DNA of 64,000 nt, taken from positions 1 through 64,000 of the forward strand of contig CAJUSA010000010.1 of assembly GCA_910589015.1 (NCBI GenBank). Reading direction: 5' to 3'. This document shows positions 33,145-43,062 of this stretch, piece after piece. The position numbers were made by a program, and so were the translations under genes. Positions within the stretch are counted from its first letter, which is position 1, and each line of letters begins with the position of its first letter. Source of the stretch: an uncultured Christensenellaceae bacterium (GTDB taxonomy: Bacteria > Bacillota > Clostridia > Christensenellales > Borkfalkiaceae). The notes under the pieces are model-generated. The model was not told where the DNA came from, did not search any database, and worked only from the letters and a program-made list of their open reading frames with translations.

Positions 33145-34368
33145 TTATAATATGGTAAGCCGTTCCAGAATCTGTTTACATGCGATTTTACAGTGCTCGT
33201 ACGTCAAACCGCCCTGAAAATACGCCGTGTAGGGCGTGCGGATCGGCGCGTCGGCAGAAAGTTCGGACGTCGCCCCGCCCACGAACGTGCCCGCAGCCAT
33301 GATCACCTTGCAATCATACCCCGGCATATCCCACGCCTCGGGACGTACGAACGCATCGACGGGCGAACACGCCTGCACGCAACATATGAAAGCCGTGAGC
33401 TGTTCTTCCGTTTCGAAACGGACGGCGCGCGTAATGTCGGCAAGCGGCGTTTCGATGGCGGGAAAATTCCGAAAACCGAGTTCTTCCAAACATTTTCCGA
33501 TAAGAAGCCCGCCTTTGAGCGCCTGCGCCGTAGTGTGCGGCGCAAGAAAAACGCCCTGATAATACGCCTGATATCCGCACGCATACGAACCGATTTCCCC
33601 GCCCACGGAAGGCGCGGTCAGGCGTTGTTCGATCAGCGCAAGATACCGTTCGGCACCTGCAATATAGCCCCCCGTAGGCACGAGCCCGCCCCCGGGATTT
33701 TTGATGAGGGAGCCCACGATCACATCCGCGCCGACCTCGGTCGGCTCGCGCTTCTGCACGAATTCGCCGTAACAGTTATCGACAAAAATACAACCAGGAA
33801 AGCCGTTTTTACGCACAAGATCGCACGCCGCGCCGATCTCTTCGACGGTGAAGGCGTCGCGAAGCTCGTATCCGCGCGAGCGCTGTATATAGATCATTTT
33901 ATATTCCCGTTCTCGCAACGCGGCCGTTACGGCGGAACGGTCGATCTTGCCGTTTTCCTTCAACGCAACCATATCGAAGGCAATGCCGAATTCTTCGAGC
34001 GAACCGCCCGTACCTTTGATCACGCCGCGTAGCGTATCGTAAGGCTCGCCCGTAATGCAGAGCACGCGGTCGTTCGGGCGCAAAATCCCGAAGAGCGCAA
34101 CGGTAAGCGTATGCGTACCGCTCGCCAGCAAGGGCGACACGATCGCCCGATCGGCCTTGAAAATGTTTGCAAACAGCGCGCCGAGCTTTTCCCGCCCCTC
34201 GTCGCCATAACCGTAACCCGTCGTCTGCGCGAAATGACGCACCGCGATCCGTTCTTCACGGAAGGCGTCGAGCACCTTTTTCTGATTATAAAGCGCAACA
34301 TCGTCGATCGCGCGAAACCGTGCCGCAAGCGCTTTTTCCGCGCGGTCGATCCTCTCATTCACCGTCAT
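33145..34368 (-). CDS. Methionine gamma-lyase family PLP enzyme (aluminium-resistance type)
   Basis: It belongs to a PLP-dependent group often annotated as aluminium resistance protein. The 407 residues include the cofactor lysine region GSLIKNPGGGLVPTGGYIAG and VSPLLASGTHTL near the phosphate site. The true reaction of this family is not settled; a C-S lyase role is assumed from fold. In Firmicutes it often sits after miaA, as here, where it overlaps miaA by 14 bases. hfq, a usual companion, is absent. Confidence 0.87.
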   Translation of the reverse strand: MTVNERIDRAEKALAARFRAIDDVALYNQKKVLDAFREERIAVRHFAQTTGYGYGDEGREKLGALFANIFKADRAIVSPLLASGTHTLTVALFGILRPNDRVLCITGEPYDTLRGVIKGTGGSLEEFGIAFDMVALKENGKIDRSAVTAALREREYKMIYIQRSRGYELRDAFTVEEIGAACDLVRKNGFPGCIFVDNCYGEFVQKREPTEVGADVIVGSLIKNPGGGLVPTGGYIAGAERYLALIEQRLTAPSVGGEIGSYACGYQAYYQGVFLAPHTTAQALKGGLLIGKCLEELGFRNFPAIETPLADITRAVRFETEEQLTAFICCVQACSPVDAFVRPEAWDMPGYDCKVIMAAGTFVGGATSELSADAPIRTPYTAYFQGGLTYEHCKIACKQILERLTIL

Positions 34369-35266
34369 AAATCCCGATAACCTCCTTCGCCGCCTGCTGA
34401 ACGTCTTGCGGTCTCAAATAATGCAAATTGGGCAGTTTTTTGAAAAAAGTAAGCTGTCTTTTGGCATATCGCCTTGTATTTTGCTTGATTATGTCTGACA
34501 TAGTACTATATAAATACTCATTTTTCAAAAATTGAACGACTTCTTTGTAGCCGATCCCCTGCATACACTGGGCTTCTTCGTGTACACCGTCGTGTAACAG
34601 CCCTTTTACTTCTTCCGTCAATCCCCGCCGCAGCATCTCGTCCGTCCGCGCATCGATGCGCGCATATAACTGCCCGCGCGGATAATCGAACGCAAAAGCA
34701 TCATATTCGTAACGCGGAAATTCCCCGTCGTTCTGCTCGGATTTTTTCTTGCCCGTGAGCTCGTATATTTCTAACGCGCGCGTAACGCGTTTTACGTCGT
34801 TTTCGTGCAACGCTTGTGCGCTTTCGGGATCGACGGCGCGCAACATTGCATGCAATTTTGCTTTACCCTCTTCCGCGGCGATCCGCTCGTATTTTTCGCG
34901 CAGCGTACGATCCGCCGCAACATTGCCGTACCCATGCGAAAAGAGCAACGATTTTACATAAAACCCCGTTCCGCCGCACAAGACGGGAACCTTTCCGCGC
35001 GCAAGTATTTCTTCGACAACGGGCAACGCCAGCCGCTCGAAATCGCTTACCGAAAAGTTCTCGTTCGGTTCCACGACGTCGATCATGTGGTGGGGAATGC
35101 CGCCCCGCTCTTCCGCCGTCGGTTTCGCCGTACCGATATCGAGACCGCGATAAACAAGCAGGGCGTCGCAGGAAACCACTTCACCGCCCAAGCGTTTGGC
35201 GCATTCCACGGCAAGCGCCGTTTTGCCCGATGCCGTCGCACCGCAAATCACAAGCAGTTTTTTCAT
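34355..35266 (-). CDS. miaA: tRNA dimethylallyltransferase MiaA
   Basis: It adds a dimethylallyl group to A37 of tRNAs that read UNN codons, the step before MiaB. The P-loop is GATASGKT, followed by DIGTAKPT and the CGGTGFYV block. The ATG at 35266 overlaps the mutL stop by 4 bases. Length is 303 aa. miaB lies three genes upstream in the same operon, so both steps of the modification are co-expressed. Confidence 0.96.
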   Translation of the reverse strand: MKKLLVICGATASGKTALAVECAKRLGGEVVSCDALLVYRGLDIGTAKPTAEERGGIPHHMIDVVEPNENFSVSDFERLALPVVEEILARGKVPVLCGGTGFYVKSLLFSHGYGNVAADRTLREKYERIAAEEGKAKLHAMLRAVDPESAQALHENDVKRVTRALEIYELTGKKKSEQNDGEFPRYEYDAFAFDYPRGQLYARIDARTDEMLRRGLTEEVKGLLHDGVHEEAQCMQGIGYKEVVQFLKNEYLYSTMSDIIKQNTRRYAKRQLTFFKKLPNLHYLRPQDVQQAAKEVIGIYDGE

Positions 35267-37128
35267 ACGATCCGCCTGAACAGCTTTTCCAGCTCGGCGC
35301 GTTTTACTTTCACCGCCGCAGGGCGCCCGTGCGGGCAACGCAACCCCATATCGCCTTCCGTCTCTTCGATCAGCGCACGCGCCTCGCGCTCGGTCAACTG
35401 TTCGCCCCCTTTCACCGCCGCTTTGCAGGCGGCGCTTGCCAACTTATCTTTGAGAATATCGGCAAGTTTTACGGCGCGCAACGTTTCGAGCGATCCGAGT
35501 ATGTCGCGAAAGAAACTTTCGAGCGATATATCCTTCAATTCGGCGGGAACCGCCGAAACGCGGACGCTCGTTCCGCCGAATTCCTCGGCATCAAACCCCA
35601 TCTCGTTGAGAACGGGAAGTTGTTTCTGTAAAAAGGCAAATTCCTGCGCGTTTACGGTTAACACATAAGGCGCAAGCATGGGTTGCGACACAACGGCGCG
35701 CTCTTCGATATGTTTTTTCAAGCGGTTGTAAATCAACCGTTCGTGCGCCGCGTGCTGATCGATCAGATAGACGCAATCCCCCGTTTCGTACAAAAGATAG
35801 GTGCGGAACAGCTCGCCCTTATAGAGCAACGTGTCGGGTTCGATTTTTTCCTGCACGCTTTTTTCACGCAAATAACGCTGATTTTCGGCAAATACGTCCT
35901 CGATTTCCTTCCGATCGGGCTGCCGCACTTTCAGAACGGGCGGATCGTCGGGCGCAAGAAATTGCGGCGCAATACCGCTTTTCACGGGCGTAAGGTCGAA
36001 CGCAACCTGTTTTTTTGCCTCGGCGTAACTCATCTGCGGCACGACGGGCTGTTCCGCGGCAGGACGCGCCGCGACGGTATCCGCGGCGGGTATCCTTTCC
36101 GCACGCTTTGTTTCTTTCCGTTCGCCGCGAACGAGGTATTCGAGCGCGCGCGAATTTCCGTCGAGCACTGCCGATATGACCGAATAAACGCTGCCGTATA
36201 TGATCTGATTATCCGCAAAGCGGACGTCCGCCTTGTTGGGGTGTACGTTTACGTCTACGATCTCGGAAGGCAGATCCAAAAACAGAACGTAGAACGGATA
36301 CTGCCGTTTCATCAGATACGAAGCGTAAGCGTTTGTGACGGCCGCGCTCACCGTCTGATTGACGACGTAACGCCCGTTCACAAATAGACTCTGATAACTG
36401 CGGTTAGCCTTCGAAAAATTCTGATTGCCGATAAACCCGCGCAGACGGATCCCGTGCTTGTCCGCACAAATTTCATAACAGTTTTCAATCGTTTCCGCAC
36501 CGTATACGTTGGCAAGCGCGGCGGCAAGCCCGTCGCCGTAAGAGCGGTAACGCACTTTGCCGTTCACCGAATAGGTAAAACGGATTTCGGGGCGCGAGAG
36601 TATAAAACGCGCCATGATATTCGTAATATCGCTCTCTTCCTGCGCGTCCGATTTGAGAAACTTCAAACGCGCGGGCGTATTGAAAAATAAATCCTCTACT
36701 TTCATTTCCGTGCCACGATCGCCTGCCGCAGGCACGATCTCGCCCGTGACGCCGCCCTCGCAACAAAGCGAAAACGCTTCCGCGCCTTCCGTGCGCGAAG
36801 TTACGCTCATTTTCGACACCGAGGCGATCGACGCGACCGCCTCGCCGCGGAACCCGAGCGTATTGATACAAAACAGTTCTTCCGCCGATTGTAACTTACT
36901 CGTCGCGTGCGGCAAATACACGCGCGGCAGATCCTCGCTCGCGATTCCGCAACCGTTGTCGGTGATGCGAATCAGTGTTTTTCCGCCCCCTTCGATTTCG
37001 ACGGCAATATCGTCCGCGCCCGCGTCGATTGCATTTTCAACCAACTCTTTTACGACGGAATACGGCCGATCAACCACTTCGCCCGCGGCAATGCGGTTAT
37101 AAACGTCGGCAGTGAGAATATGGATCAT
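35263..37128 (-). CDS. mutL: DNA mismatch repair protein MutL
   Basis: It links mismatch recognition by MutS to strand removal. The GHKL ATPase half has ELVENAIDAGA, DNGCGI and LGFRGEAVASI. The C-terminal endonuclease half has DQHAAHERLIYN, ACKAAVKGG and CPHGRP. In the usual DQHAxxExxxxE motif the final Glu is Asn here. The ATG at 37128 follows AGGAG at 7 bases and overlaps the mutS stop. Length is 621 aa. Confidence 0.96.
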   Translation of the reverse strand: MIHILTADVYNRIAAGEVVDRPYSVVKELVENAIDAGADDIAVEIEGGGKTLIRITDNGCGIASEDLPRVYLPHATSKLQSAEELFCINTLGFRGEAVASIASVSKMSVTSRTEGAEAFSLCCEGGVTGEIVPAAGDRGTEMKVEDLFFNTPARLKFLKSDAQEESDITNIMARFILSRPEIRFTYSVNGKVRYRSYGDGLAAALANVYGAETIENCYEICADKHGIRLRGFIGNQNFSKANRSYQSLFVNGRYVVNQTVSAAVTNAYASYLMKRQYPFYVLFLDLPSEIVDVNVHPNKADVRFADNQIIYGSVYSVISAVLDGNSRALEYLVRGERKETKRAERIPAADTVAARPAAEQPVVPQMSYAEAKKQVAFDLTPVKSGIAPQFLAPDDPPVLKVRQPDRKEIEDVFAENQRYLREKSVQEKIEPDTLLYKGELFRTYLLYETGDCVYLIDQHAAHERLIYNRLKKHIEERAVVSQPMLAPYVLTVNAQEFAFLQKQLPVLNEMGFDAEEFGGTSVRVSAVPAELKDISLESFFRDILGSLETLRAVKLADILKDKLASAACKAAVKGGEQLTEREARALIEETEGDMGLRCPHGRPAAVKVKRAELEKLFRRIV

Positions 37129-39683
37129 TGCAGTTTCTCCTTCCATTCCGAGAGCAGGGAAAGCGCCTGCATCGGCGTCAGCGCGTTGACGTCGATTTCG
37201 CGCAATTCACCCTTTAAGTCAAAGGTTTCCCGAAAATCGGGTTCCTCTTGTTCCGGTTTGCCCAGATTTGTGCTCTTATCGCGTTTTTCCAGCGAATGAA
37301 GAATGGCTTTGGCGCGCGACGTCACTTCCTGCGGCACTCCCGCAATCTCTGCGACTTCCACGCCGAAACTGCGCGAGGCACCGCCGCGCACGATCTTGCG
37401 CAGGAATACCACCTTCCCGGCGATTTCACGCACGCTGACTTTATAGTTTTTAATTCCAGAAAGCTGTCCTTCCAGTTCGGTCAGCTCATGGTAATGGGTT
37501 GCGAACAGCGTTTTCGCGCCCACTTTTCCGCTCAGGTATTCGATCACCGCCCAGGCGATCGAAAGTCCGTCGTATGTGCTCGTGCCGCGCCCCACTTCGT
37601 CTAAGATGAGCAGACTGCGCGCCGTGGCGTTGCGCAGAATATTGGCGACTTCGGTCATTTCGACCATAAACGTACTTCTGTCCAGAATCAGATTGTCGCT
37701 TGCGCCGATACGCGTGAAAATTCGGTCGCAAAGCGGTACTTCGGCGCTCTTCGCTGGCACGAAACAGCCAATATGCGCCATGAGCACGATAAGCGCCGTC
37801 TGTCTGAGATAGGTGCTCTTACCTGCCATATTCGGCCCCGTTATGATCGCCGTGCGGTTTTCGCCGCAGTCCAAAAGACAGCCGTTGGGAATAAAGCGGT
37901 CGCGCGAAATACATTCCACGACGGGATGCCTGCCGTCTTCGATTTTTAGCGCATCGCCTTCCGTTATGACGGGGCGGCAATATTTATTTTCTTTGGATAC
38001 GACGGCAAGCGAGGTCACGCAGTCGAGCGAAGCGATCGCGGAAGAAATTTGTTGTAACAACGCAATGTTACGCACGAGAATTTCTTTTAATTCGTTATAC
38101 AGGTGTTCTTCGAGCCGCACGCTCTTGTCGTCGCTCGAAAGGATCTTCGTTTCCAATTCCTGCAATTCTTCTGTTGTAAACCGTTCGCCGTTCGTAAGCG
38201 TCTGTCTGCGAATATAGGTATAAGGCACTTTATCGGCAAACGACTTGCTCACCTCGATAAAATAACCGAATACGCGGTTATAACCGACGCGCAACGTACG
38301 AATACCCGTGCGTTCTCGTTCGCGCGTTTCGAGTTGCGATACAAGCGTTTTTCCGTCGTTTTTCACCTCTCTCAGTTCGTCGAGCTGCGCATTGTAGCCC
38401 CTTTTGATATAATTGCCCTCTTTCAGGGTTGTCGCCTCGGGTGAAATCGCGCGTTCGAGCAAATCGCAGATATCTTTCGTATCGACAAGATTTTCCGCAA
38501 TTTCGTTCAACAGCGCGGAATGGAACCCCGTGAGCTGGAATTTAAGCGACGGCACAACGGAAAGCGACGCGGCAAGCGACAGACAGTCGCGCGGCTGTAA
38601 GTTTCCGTTGGATATACGCCCCGTAAGCCGTTCGATATCGCGCACGCCGCCGAGCGCGTCGTAAATCCCCGTGCGCACGATGCCGGCGTTAAACAACTCT
38701 TCCACCGCGTCGAGACGGCGTTCGATTTCCCCCTTGTCGCAAAGCGGCGAAACAAGACTTGCGGCAAGTTTGCGCGCCCCCATGCCCGTTCGGGTTTTAT
38801 CGAGCACCCACAAAAGCGAACCGTAGGTTTTTCCCTCGGCGTTGTTTTTCAGAATTTCGAGATTGCGCAGCGCAACGGGATCGAGCTTCATGATTTTCGC
38901 GCCGTCGCGGAACTTCACTGCATTGAAATTGCGCAACGCATGTTTCTGCGTTTCGTTCAGATATTCGAACAGCGCACCCACGGCGAAGAGACAGACGGGG
39001 CGTTCCGAAAAGCCCAGCGCATCGCTCGACGCGACGCAAAGCTGTTCTTTCACTGCCTTTTCGCATACGGCGCGTTCGAAAGCGCGCGCAAGATAACACG
39101 AAAACGCGGGCAACGAACGTTCGCGCTCGACAAGTTCCTTGACCTCGAAAAGCAATTCCTCGTTACAGATCACTTCGGAAACCGACAGCCCGACAAGCGT
39201 GGAAACGAGTTTTTCCGCGTTATCCTCTTCACAGGCGCAAAGTTCGCCCGTCGTAATATCCGCCCAGGCAAGCGCATACCTGTCCCCCTTTTTGCAGGCG
39301 CAGGCGATATAATTGCTTTTCTTTTCATCGAGCAAGCTCTCCTCGATCACCGTTCCCGCCGAAACGACGCGTATGACGTCGCGTTCTACCATGCCCTTTC
39401 CTGCTTTCGGGTCGGAAAGCTGTTCGCAGATCGCAACGCGTTCCCCGAGCGAAACGAGCTTGGCGATGTAGGCATCGGCGGCATGGAAGGGAATGCCGCA
39501 CATCGGCGCGCGTTCCTTTAAGCCGCAGTCGCGCCCCGTGAGCGTTAAATCCAAAAGTCCGCTCACGCGCACGGCGTCCTCGAAAAACATCTCGTAAAAA
39601 TCCCCGAGGCGGTAAAACACCACGCAATTTTTATATTTTTCTTTGACGGATAAATAATGTTCCATCATCGGCGAAAGTGCCAT
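37125..39683 (-). CDS. mutS: DNA mismatch repair protein MutS
   Basis: It recognises mismatches. The mismatch-binding motif FYRLGDFYEMF appears near residue 25 (GDFYE with the stacking Phe). The ATPase domain has GPNMAGKST, DEVGRGTSTYDGLSIAW and FATHYHEL. The ATG at 39683 lies 2 bases after the miaB stop with GGGAG upstream; the frame is open further upstream but that part overlaps miaB and is not MutS-like. Length is 852 aa. Confidence 0.97.
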   Translation of the reverse strand: MALSPMMEHYLSVKEKYKNCVVFYRLGDFYEMFFEDAVRVSGLLDLTLTGRDCGLKERAPMCGIPFHAADAYIAKLVSLGERVAICEQLSDPKAGKGMVERDVIRVVSAGTVIEESLLDEKKSNYIACACKKGDRYALAWADITTGELCACEEDNAEKLVSTLVGLSVSEVICNEELLFEVKELVERERSLPAFSCYLARAFERAVCEKAVKEQLCVASSDALGFSERPVCLFAVGALFEYLNETQKHALRNFNAVKFRDGAKIMKLDPVALRNLEILKNNAEGKTYGSLLWVLDKTRTGMGARKLAASLVSPLCDKGEIERRLDAVEELFNAGIVRTGIYDALGGVRDIERLTGRISNGNLQPRDCLSLAASLSVVPSLKFQLTGFHSALLNEIAENLVDTKDICDLLERAISPEATTLKEGNYIKRGYNAQLDELREVKNDGKTLVSQLETRERERTGIRTLRVGYNRVFGYFIEVSKSFADKVPYTYIRRQTLTNGERFTTEELQELETKILSSDDKSVRLEEHLYNELKEILVRNIALLQQISSAIASLDCVTSLAVVSKENKYCRPVITEGDALKIEDGRHPVVECISRDRFIPNGCLLDCGENRTAIITGPNMAGKSTYLRQTALIVLMAHIGCFVPAKSAEVPLCDRIFTRIGASDNLILDRSTFMVEMTEVANILRNATARSLLILDEVGRGTSTYDGLSIAWAVIEYLSGKVGAKTLFATHYHELTELEGQLSGIKNYKVSVREIAGKVVFLRKIVRGGASRSFGVEVAEIAGVPQEVTSRAKAILHSLEKRDKSTNLGKPEQEEPDFRETFDLKGELREIDVNALTPMQALSLLSEWKEKLQ

Positions 39684-39685
39684 AT

Positions 39686-40996
39686 TCAATCTCCCGTAAT
39701 GCTGCCGAAGAGCGAAATGCCGTTTGCACGATCGACTTTCAGATCGACAAACTCTCCGACGCGGTTTTTCTCGCTTGTAAAATATCCCATTCTGCCGTAT
39801 TCGTCTCTGCCCAGATAGAGCGCGCGTTTTGCATCGTAATCCTCGCACAGAACACGCACGGTCTTGCCAACGTATTGCGCGCTCATTTTGCGCGTATTCT
39901 TGTTTACGCAGTCGATCAGACGCATAATTCGGTCTTTTGCGACTTCTTCGGGAATTTGCCCTTCCATCTGTGCCGCTTTCGTGCCCGTCCGCGGCGAATA
40001 AACAAACGTAAACGCCGAAGAAAAATCCGCCTCCTTCACGAGCGAAAGCGTTTCGCAAAATTCCTCTTCCGTTTCTGTCGGAAACGCGACGATGAGATCG
40101 GTCGTCACCGCGCAATCGGGAATTTCCCTGCGCAAAAGAGCGATATTCTCGAGATATTTTTCACGCGTGTAACGCCTGTTCATAAGCGACAGAATGCGGT
40201 TCGAACCGGACTGAGCAGGCAGATGCAGCAGTTTGCAAATGTTGGAATGCGCTTTCATGACCGCAACGAGTTCGGCGGAAAAATCCTTCGGATGCGAAGT
40301 CATGAATCTTATCCGCACGCCCTGCGCCGCCGAGGCAACCTCGTCGAGCAATTCAAAAAAACGCGTGCCGTCGCTGCCGCAATAGGAATTAACGTTCTGC
40401 CCGAGGAGAGTGATTTCCTTATATCCCGCCGCACAGAGCGTTTCGACCTCGCTCAGAATATCGGCTTTTTCGCGCGAAATTTCCCGCCCGCGCACATACG
40501 GCACGATGCAGTACGAACAGAAATTGTTGCAACCGTATGTAATATTCACCCACGCGTTGGGATAGCTCGCACGCACGGGCTCCACGCCGTCTTCTACGCC
40601 CGAACGGGCAGGAAAAAGCTCGATCAGCGTCTTTTTTTCCTGCTTGCGGCGGCGAATGAGTTCCCCTAAGCGAGCAAGATTGTGCGTGCCGAACAGAATG
40701 TCGATAAAGGGAAACTTTTCTTTGAGAAACTGCGCCTTGCCCTCTTCCTGCACCATGCAGCCGCCCACCGCCACGATCAGATTTTTGTTGGCGCGTTTTA
40801 ATTTTTTAAGCGCGCCTAAATTCCCGAACGCGTGATTTTCGGCATTCTCACGGATACAGCAGGTATTAAACACGATAATATCCGCCTCTTCCATAGACGT
40901 CGCGCTCGTGTATCCTTCGCGGTGCAAAATACCGGCTATCTTTTCGGTTTCGTGCAGATTCATCTGGCAACCGTATGTTTCGATATGATAATTCAT
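39686..40996 (-). CDS. miaB: tRNA ms2i6A37 methylthiotransferase MiaB
   Basis: This radical SAM enzyme adds the 2-methylthio group to i6A37 in tRNA. The N-terminal domain begins YGCQMNLHETEKIAG with its first cluster Cys. The radical SAM motif is CNNFCSYCIVPYVRGRE, and a TRAM-like domain closes the 436 residues. It starts 17 bases after cobB and is directly before mutS. Confidence 0.96.
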   Translation of the reverse strand: MNYHIETYGCQMNLHETEKIAGILHREGYTSATSMEEADIIVFNTCCIRENAENHAFGNLGALKKLKRANKNLIVAVGGCMVQEEGKAQFLKEKFPFIDILFGTHNLARLGELIRRRKQEKKTLIELFPARSGVEDGVEPVRASYPNAWVNITYGCNNFCSYCIVPYVRGREISREKADILSEVETLCAAGYKEITLLGQNVNSYCGSDGTRFFELLDEVASAAQGVRIRFMTSHPKDFSAELVAVMKAHSNICKLLHLPAQSGSNRILSLMNRRYTREKYLENIALLRREIPDCAVTTDLIVAFPTETEEEFCETLSLVKEADFSSAFTFVYSPRTGTKAAQMEGQIPEEVAKDRIMRLIDCVNKNTRKMSAQYVGKTVRVLCEDYDAKRALYLGRDEYGRMGYFTSEKNRVGEFVDLKVDRANGISLFGSITGD

Positions 40997-41013
40997 CTTC
41001 GGTCCTTTTTAAC

Positions 41014-41730
41014 TTAAATTTGCGAAAGCACTTCCCCCACGTTTTCGCGCAACAAAAGATCGCACGCATTATCGAGCGGCGTTGCGCTTCGGTTGATGAG
41101 TACGAGCCGTTTCCCGCGGAAATAACGCACAAACCCCGCGGCGGGATAAACGGTTAGCGACGTTCCCGCCACGATCAGCATGTCCGCCTGCGCAATCGCA
41201 TTCACCGCGCCCTGCACGGTTTTATCGCCGAGCGGTTCGCCGTACAAAACAACGTCGGGCTTGACGACGCCCCCGCAAGCGCAACGCGGAACGCCCTGCG
41301 TATGAAGAATTTCTTCCGCCGTAAATGCCTTTCCGCACCGCAAGCATCGGTTCCGATGCACACTGCCATGCAATTCGTACACGCTCTTCGATCCCGCCGC
41401 CTGATGTAACCCGTCGATGTTTTGCGTTATGACGGCAAGCAACTTCCCCTCGCGTTCCCATGCGGCAAGTTTTTTATGCGCGGCGTTGGGCTGCGCGGTC
41501 AGACAAAGCATTTTATCGCGGTAAAAGCGGTAGAATTCTTCGGTGCGGGCATGAAAAAAGTCGCCGCTCAAAATGGTTTCGGGAGGGACGGCGTAATTGA
41601 GATGATATAATCCGTCCTGCGAACGGAAATCGGGAATGCCGCTCTCGGTCGAAACGCCCGCCCCGCCGAAAAAAACGATTTTGCCGCTCTCTTCCACGAA
41701 ACGTTTTAACGTCGCAATTTTTTCTTCCAT
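41014..41730 (-). CDS. cobB: Sirtuin NAD-dependent protein deacylase
   Basis: It removes acyl groups from lysines using NAD. The 238 residues carry GAGVSTESGIPDFRS, TQNIDGLHQAAG and ELHGS with the catalytic His. Four zinc cysteines are in CLRCGKAF and PRCACGG. It is the first gene of a six-gene operon running to 33145, behind a clear promoter. Confidence 0.94.
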   Translation of the reverse strand: MEEKIATLKRFVEESGKIVFFGGAGVSTESGIPDFRSQDGLYHLNYAVPPETILSGDFFHARTEEFYRFYRDKMLCLTAQPNAAHKKLAAWEREGKLLAVITQNIDGLHQAAGSKSVYELHGSVHRNRCLRCGKAFTAEEILHTQGVPRCACGGVVKPDVVLYGEPLGDKTVQGAVNAIAQADMLIVAGTSLTVYPAAGFVRYFRGKRLVLINRSATPLDNACDLLLRENVGEVLSQI

Positions 41731-41751
41731 TCAATCCAACCTCGCTGCAAT

Positions 41752-41780
41752 ATTATAACATAAAATTGCAAATAAATCAA
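41752..41780 (-). promoter_or_regulatory. Promoter of the cobB-miaB-mutSL-miaA operon
   Basis: TTGATT (41780-41775) and TATAAT (41757-41752) have a 17-base spacer, divergent from the lipase promoter. Confidence 0.7.
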
Positions 41781-41812
41781 ATATACGGCTTGGATTTCTT
41801 TCATCCGAAATC

Positions 41813-41841
41813 TTGCTTTTGCAAAATTTTCGTTGTATAAT
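41813..41841 (+). promoter_or_regulatory. Lipase promoter
   Basis: TTGCTT (41813-41818) and TATAAT (41836-41841) have a 17-base spacer. Confidence 0.65.
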
Positions 41842-41877
41842 AGTATCGGAACAAAAAACGACGACAAGGATCACCTT

Positions 41878-42657
41878 ATGGCTACCCGTTACCCCGTCGT
41901 GTTGGCACACGGAATCTTACTCAAAGACGTTAAATTTTTTAAGGCGTTCGGAAGAATCGAAAAAATACTGAAACGCCGCGGCTTTACCGTATACACAGCA
42001 AAAACCGACGGGTTCGGAACGATTGAAAACAATGCGGAACAGATGAAAAATCACATCGAAAGCATTCTGAAAGCGGAAAACGCCGAAAAAGTCAACATTA
42101 TCGCCCATTCCAAAGGCGGACTCGACGCGATTTATATGATAAACAACCTCGGCATGGAAGAAAGCGTCGCCTCGCTCACCACGCTCTGCACGCCCCACCG
42201 CGGCTCGCCGATCGCCTCTTCGTTGTTGCGCCTGCCGACATTTATCGTCAGATTCATTGCATTCTGGGTCAATTTATGGTATCGGATCTTCGGCGACAAG
42301 CACCCCGATGCCCTCACGGTATGCAAACAACTGCAAAGCATTCCCGAAATTGAGCAAGAAAAACAGCCCCTGCCCGAAACGATTTACTGCCAAAGTTTTT
42401 CCACTACGCTCGAACGCAGCCGCGACGACTTTGTTATGGGGATCCCGCTCGCTTTCTACCGCCATTACGGAAAAGACGCTTGCGACGGACTTGTTTGTGT
42501 TTCTTCGGCGGAATTCGGCAATTACCGCGGAAACTGCACAAACGATTCGATTTCCCATTCGCAGATCGTCGATTTTATGGCGGGCAAAAAGAAAAAAGAA
42601 AAGATCTATGCCTTTTATATCGGGCTGTGCGAAGAACTTGCACAAATGGGATTTTAA
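41878..42657 (+). CDS. Alpha/beta-hydrolase, lipase-like
   Basis: The 259 residues start with the oxyanion-type VVLAHGI, and the nucleophile elbow is AHSKGG with Ser78. A late His (DSISHSQIVDF) and the DGLVCVSSA region fit the rest of a catalytic triad. It resembles triacylglycerol lipases but has no signal peptide, so it would act inside the cell. The ATG at 41878 has AAGGA upstream; the earlier in-frame ATG would lie on top of the promoter. It is a single-gene unit. Confidence 0.82.
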   Translation: MATRYPVVLAHGILLKDVKFFKAFGRIEKILKRRGFTVYTAKTDGFGTIENNAEQMKNHIESILKAENAEKVNIIAHSKGGLDAIYMINNLGMEESVASLTTLCTPHRGSPIASSLLRLPTFIVRFIAFWVNLWYRIFGDKHPDALTVCKQLQSIPEIEQEKQPLPETIYCQSFSTTLERSRDDFVMGIPLAFYRHYGKDACDGLVCVSSAEFGNYRGNCTNDSISHSQIVDFMAGKKKKEKIYAFYIGLCEELAQMGF

Positions 42658-42749
42658 CTTAAATCCACATTCGAAATTTTTCGTTTCCGTTGCTCGGCAC
42701 GCGCAGCTTCATGCATTTTTTGCCATATACGATCCATAATTTTTTCCTT

Positions 42750-42832
42750 TGGTGCGGATAGTGAGGGTCGAACTCACACGGTTGCCCACAGGATTCTAAG
42801 TCCTGCGCGTCTGCCAATTCCGCCATATCCGC
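42750..42832 (-). tRNA. tRNA-Leu (UAG anticodon)
   Basis: The minus strand folds as a cloverleaf with acceptor stem GCGGATA/TATCCGC, discriminator A and encoded CCA. The anticodon loop CTTAGAA gives UAG, reading CUA and wobble CUN codons. A long variable arm (TGGGCAACCG) and the D-loop TTGGCAGACGC fit leucine. Confidence 0.95.
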
Positions 42833-42891
42833 AAATATATTCAATTAAATTTTGTTTCCGGAAAAAATTTATGAAACAACCGCAAAAAAGC

Positions 42892-42920
42892 TTGCTTTTT
42901 TTTTGAAAAACAGTTACAAT
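42892..42920 (+). promoter_or_regulatory. tRNA-Ser promoter
   Basis: TTGCTT (42892-42897) and TACAAT (42915-42920) have a 17-base spacer, 10 bases before the tRNA. Confidence 0.65.
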
Positions 42921-42930
42921 AAAACAGCTT

Positions 42931-43020
42931 GCAGAGATGGCAGAGTGGTCGAATGCGCACGACTCGAAATCGTGTTACGCAGTGATGTGTACGGGGGTTC
43001 GAATCCCTCTCTCTGCGCCA
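42931..43020 (+). tRNA. tRNA-Ser (CGA anticodon)
   Basis: Acceptor GCAGAGA/TCTCTGC, a long variable arm, TTCGAAT in the T loop and encoded CCA are seen. The anticodon loop CTCGAAA gives CGA, reading UCG. Length is 90 bases. Confidence 0.95.
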
Positions 43021-43027
43021 GGCCCGA

Positions 43028-43062
43028 CGAACGGATACCGAACGGTATCCGTTCGTTTTTTT
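43028..43062. terminator. Terminator between tRNA-Ser and the V-ATPase operon
   Basis: A perfect 12-bp stem (43028-43039 with 43044-43055) with loop GAAC is followed by TTTTTTTT on the plus strand. It ends 1-2 bases into the stop codon of the convergent V-ATPase D gene. Confidence 0.88.

Noticed and set aside
37125..40115. MutS as a 996-aa protein
   Set aside because: The extra N-terminal part overlaps miaB in another frame and is Arg-rich; the ATG at 39683 has a ribosome site and the conserved start.
42659..42844. 61-aa minus-strand ORF reading MAELADAQDLESCG
   Set aside because: This is the known false translation of tRNA-Leu.
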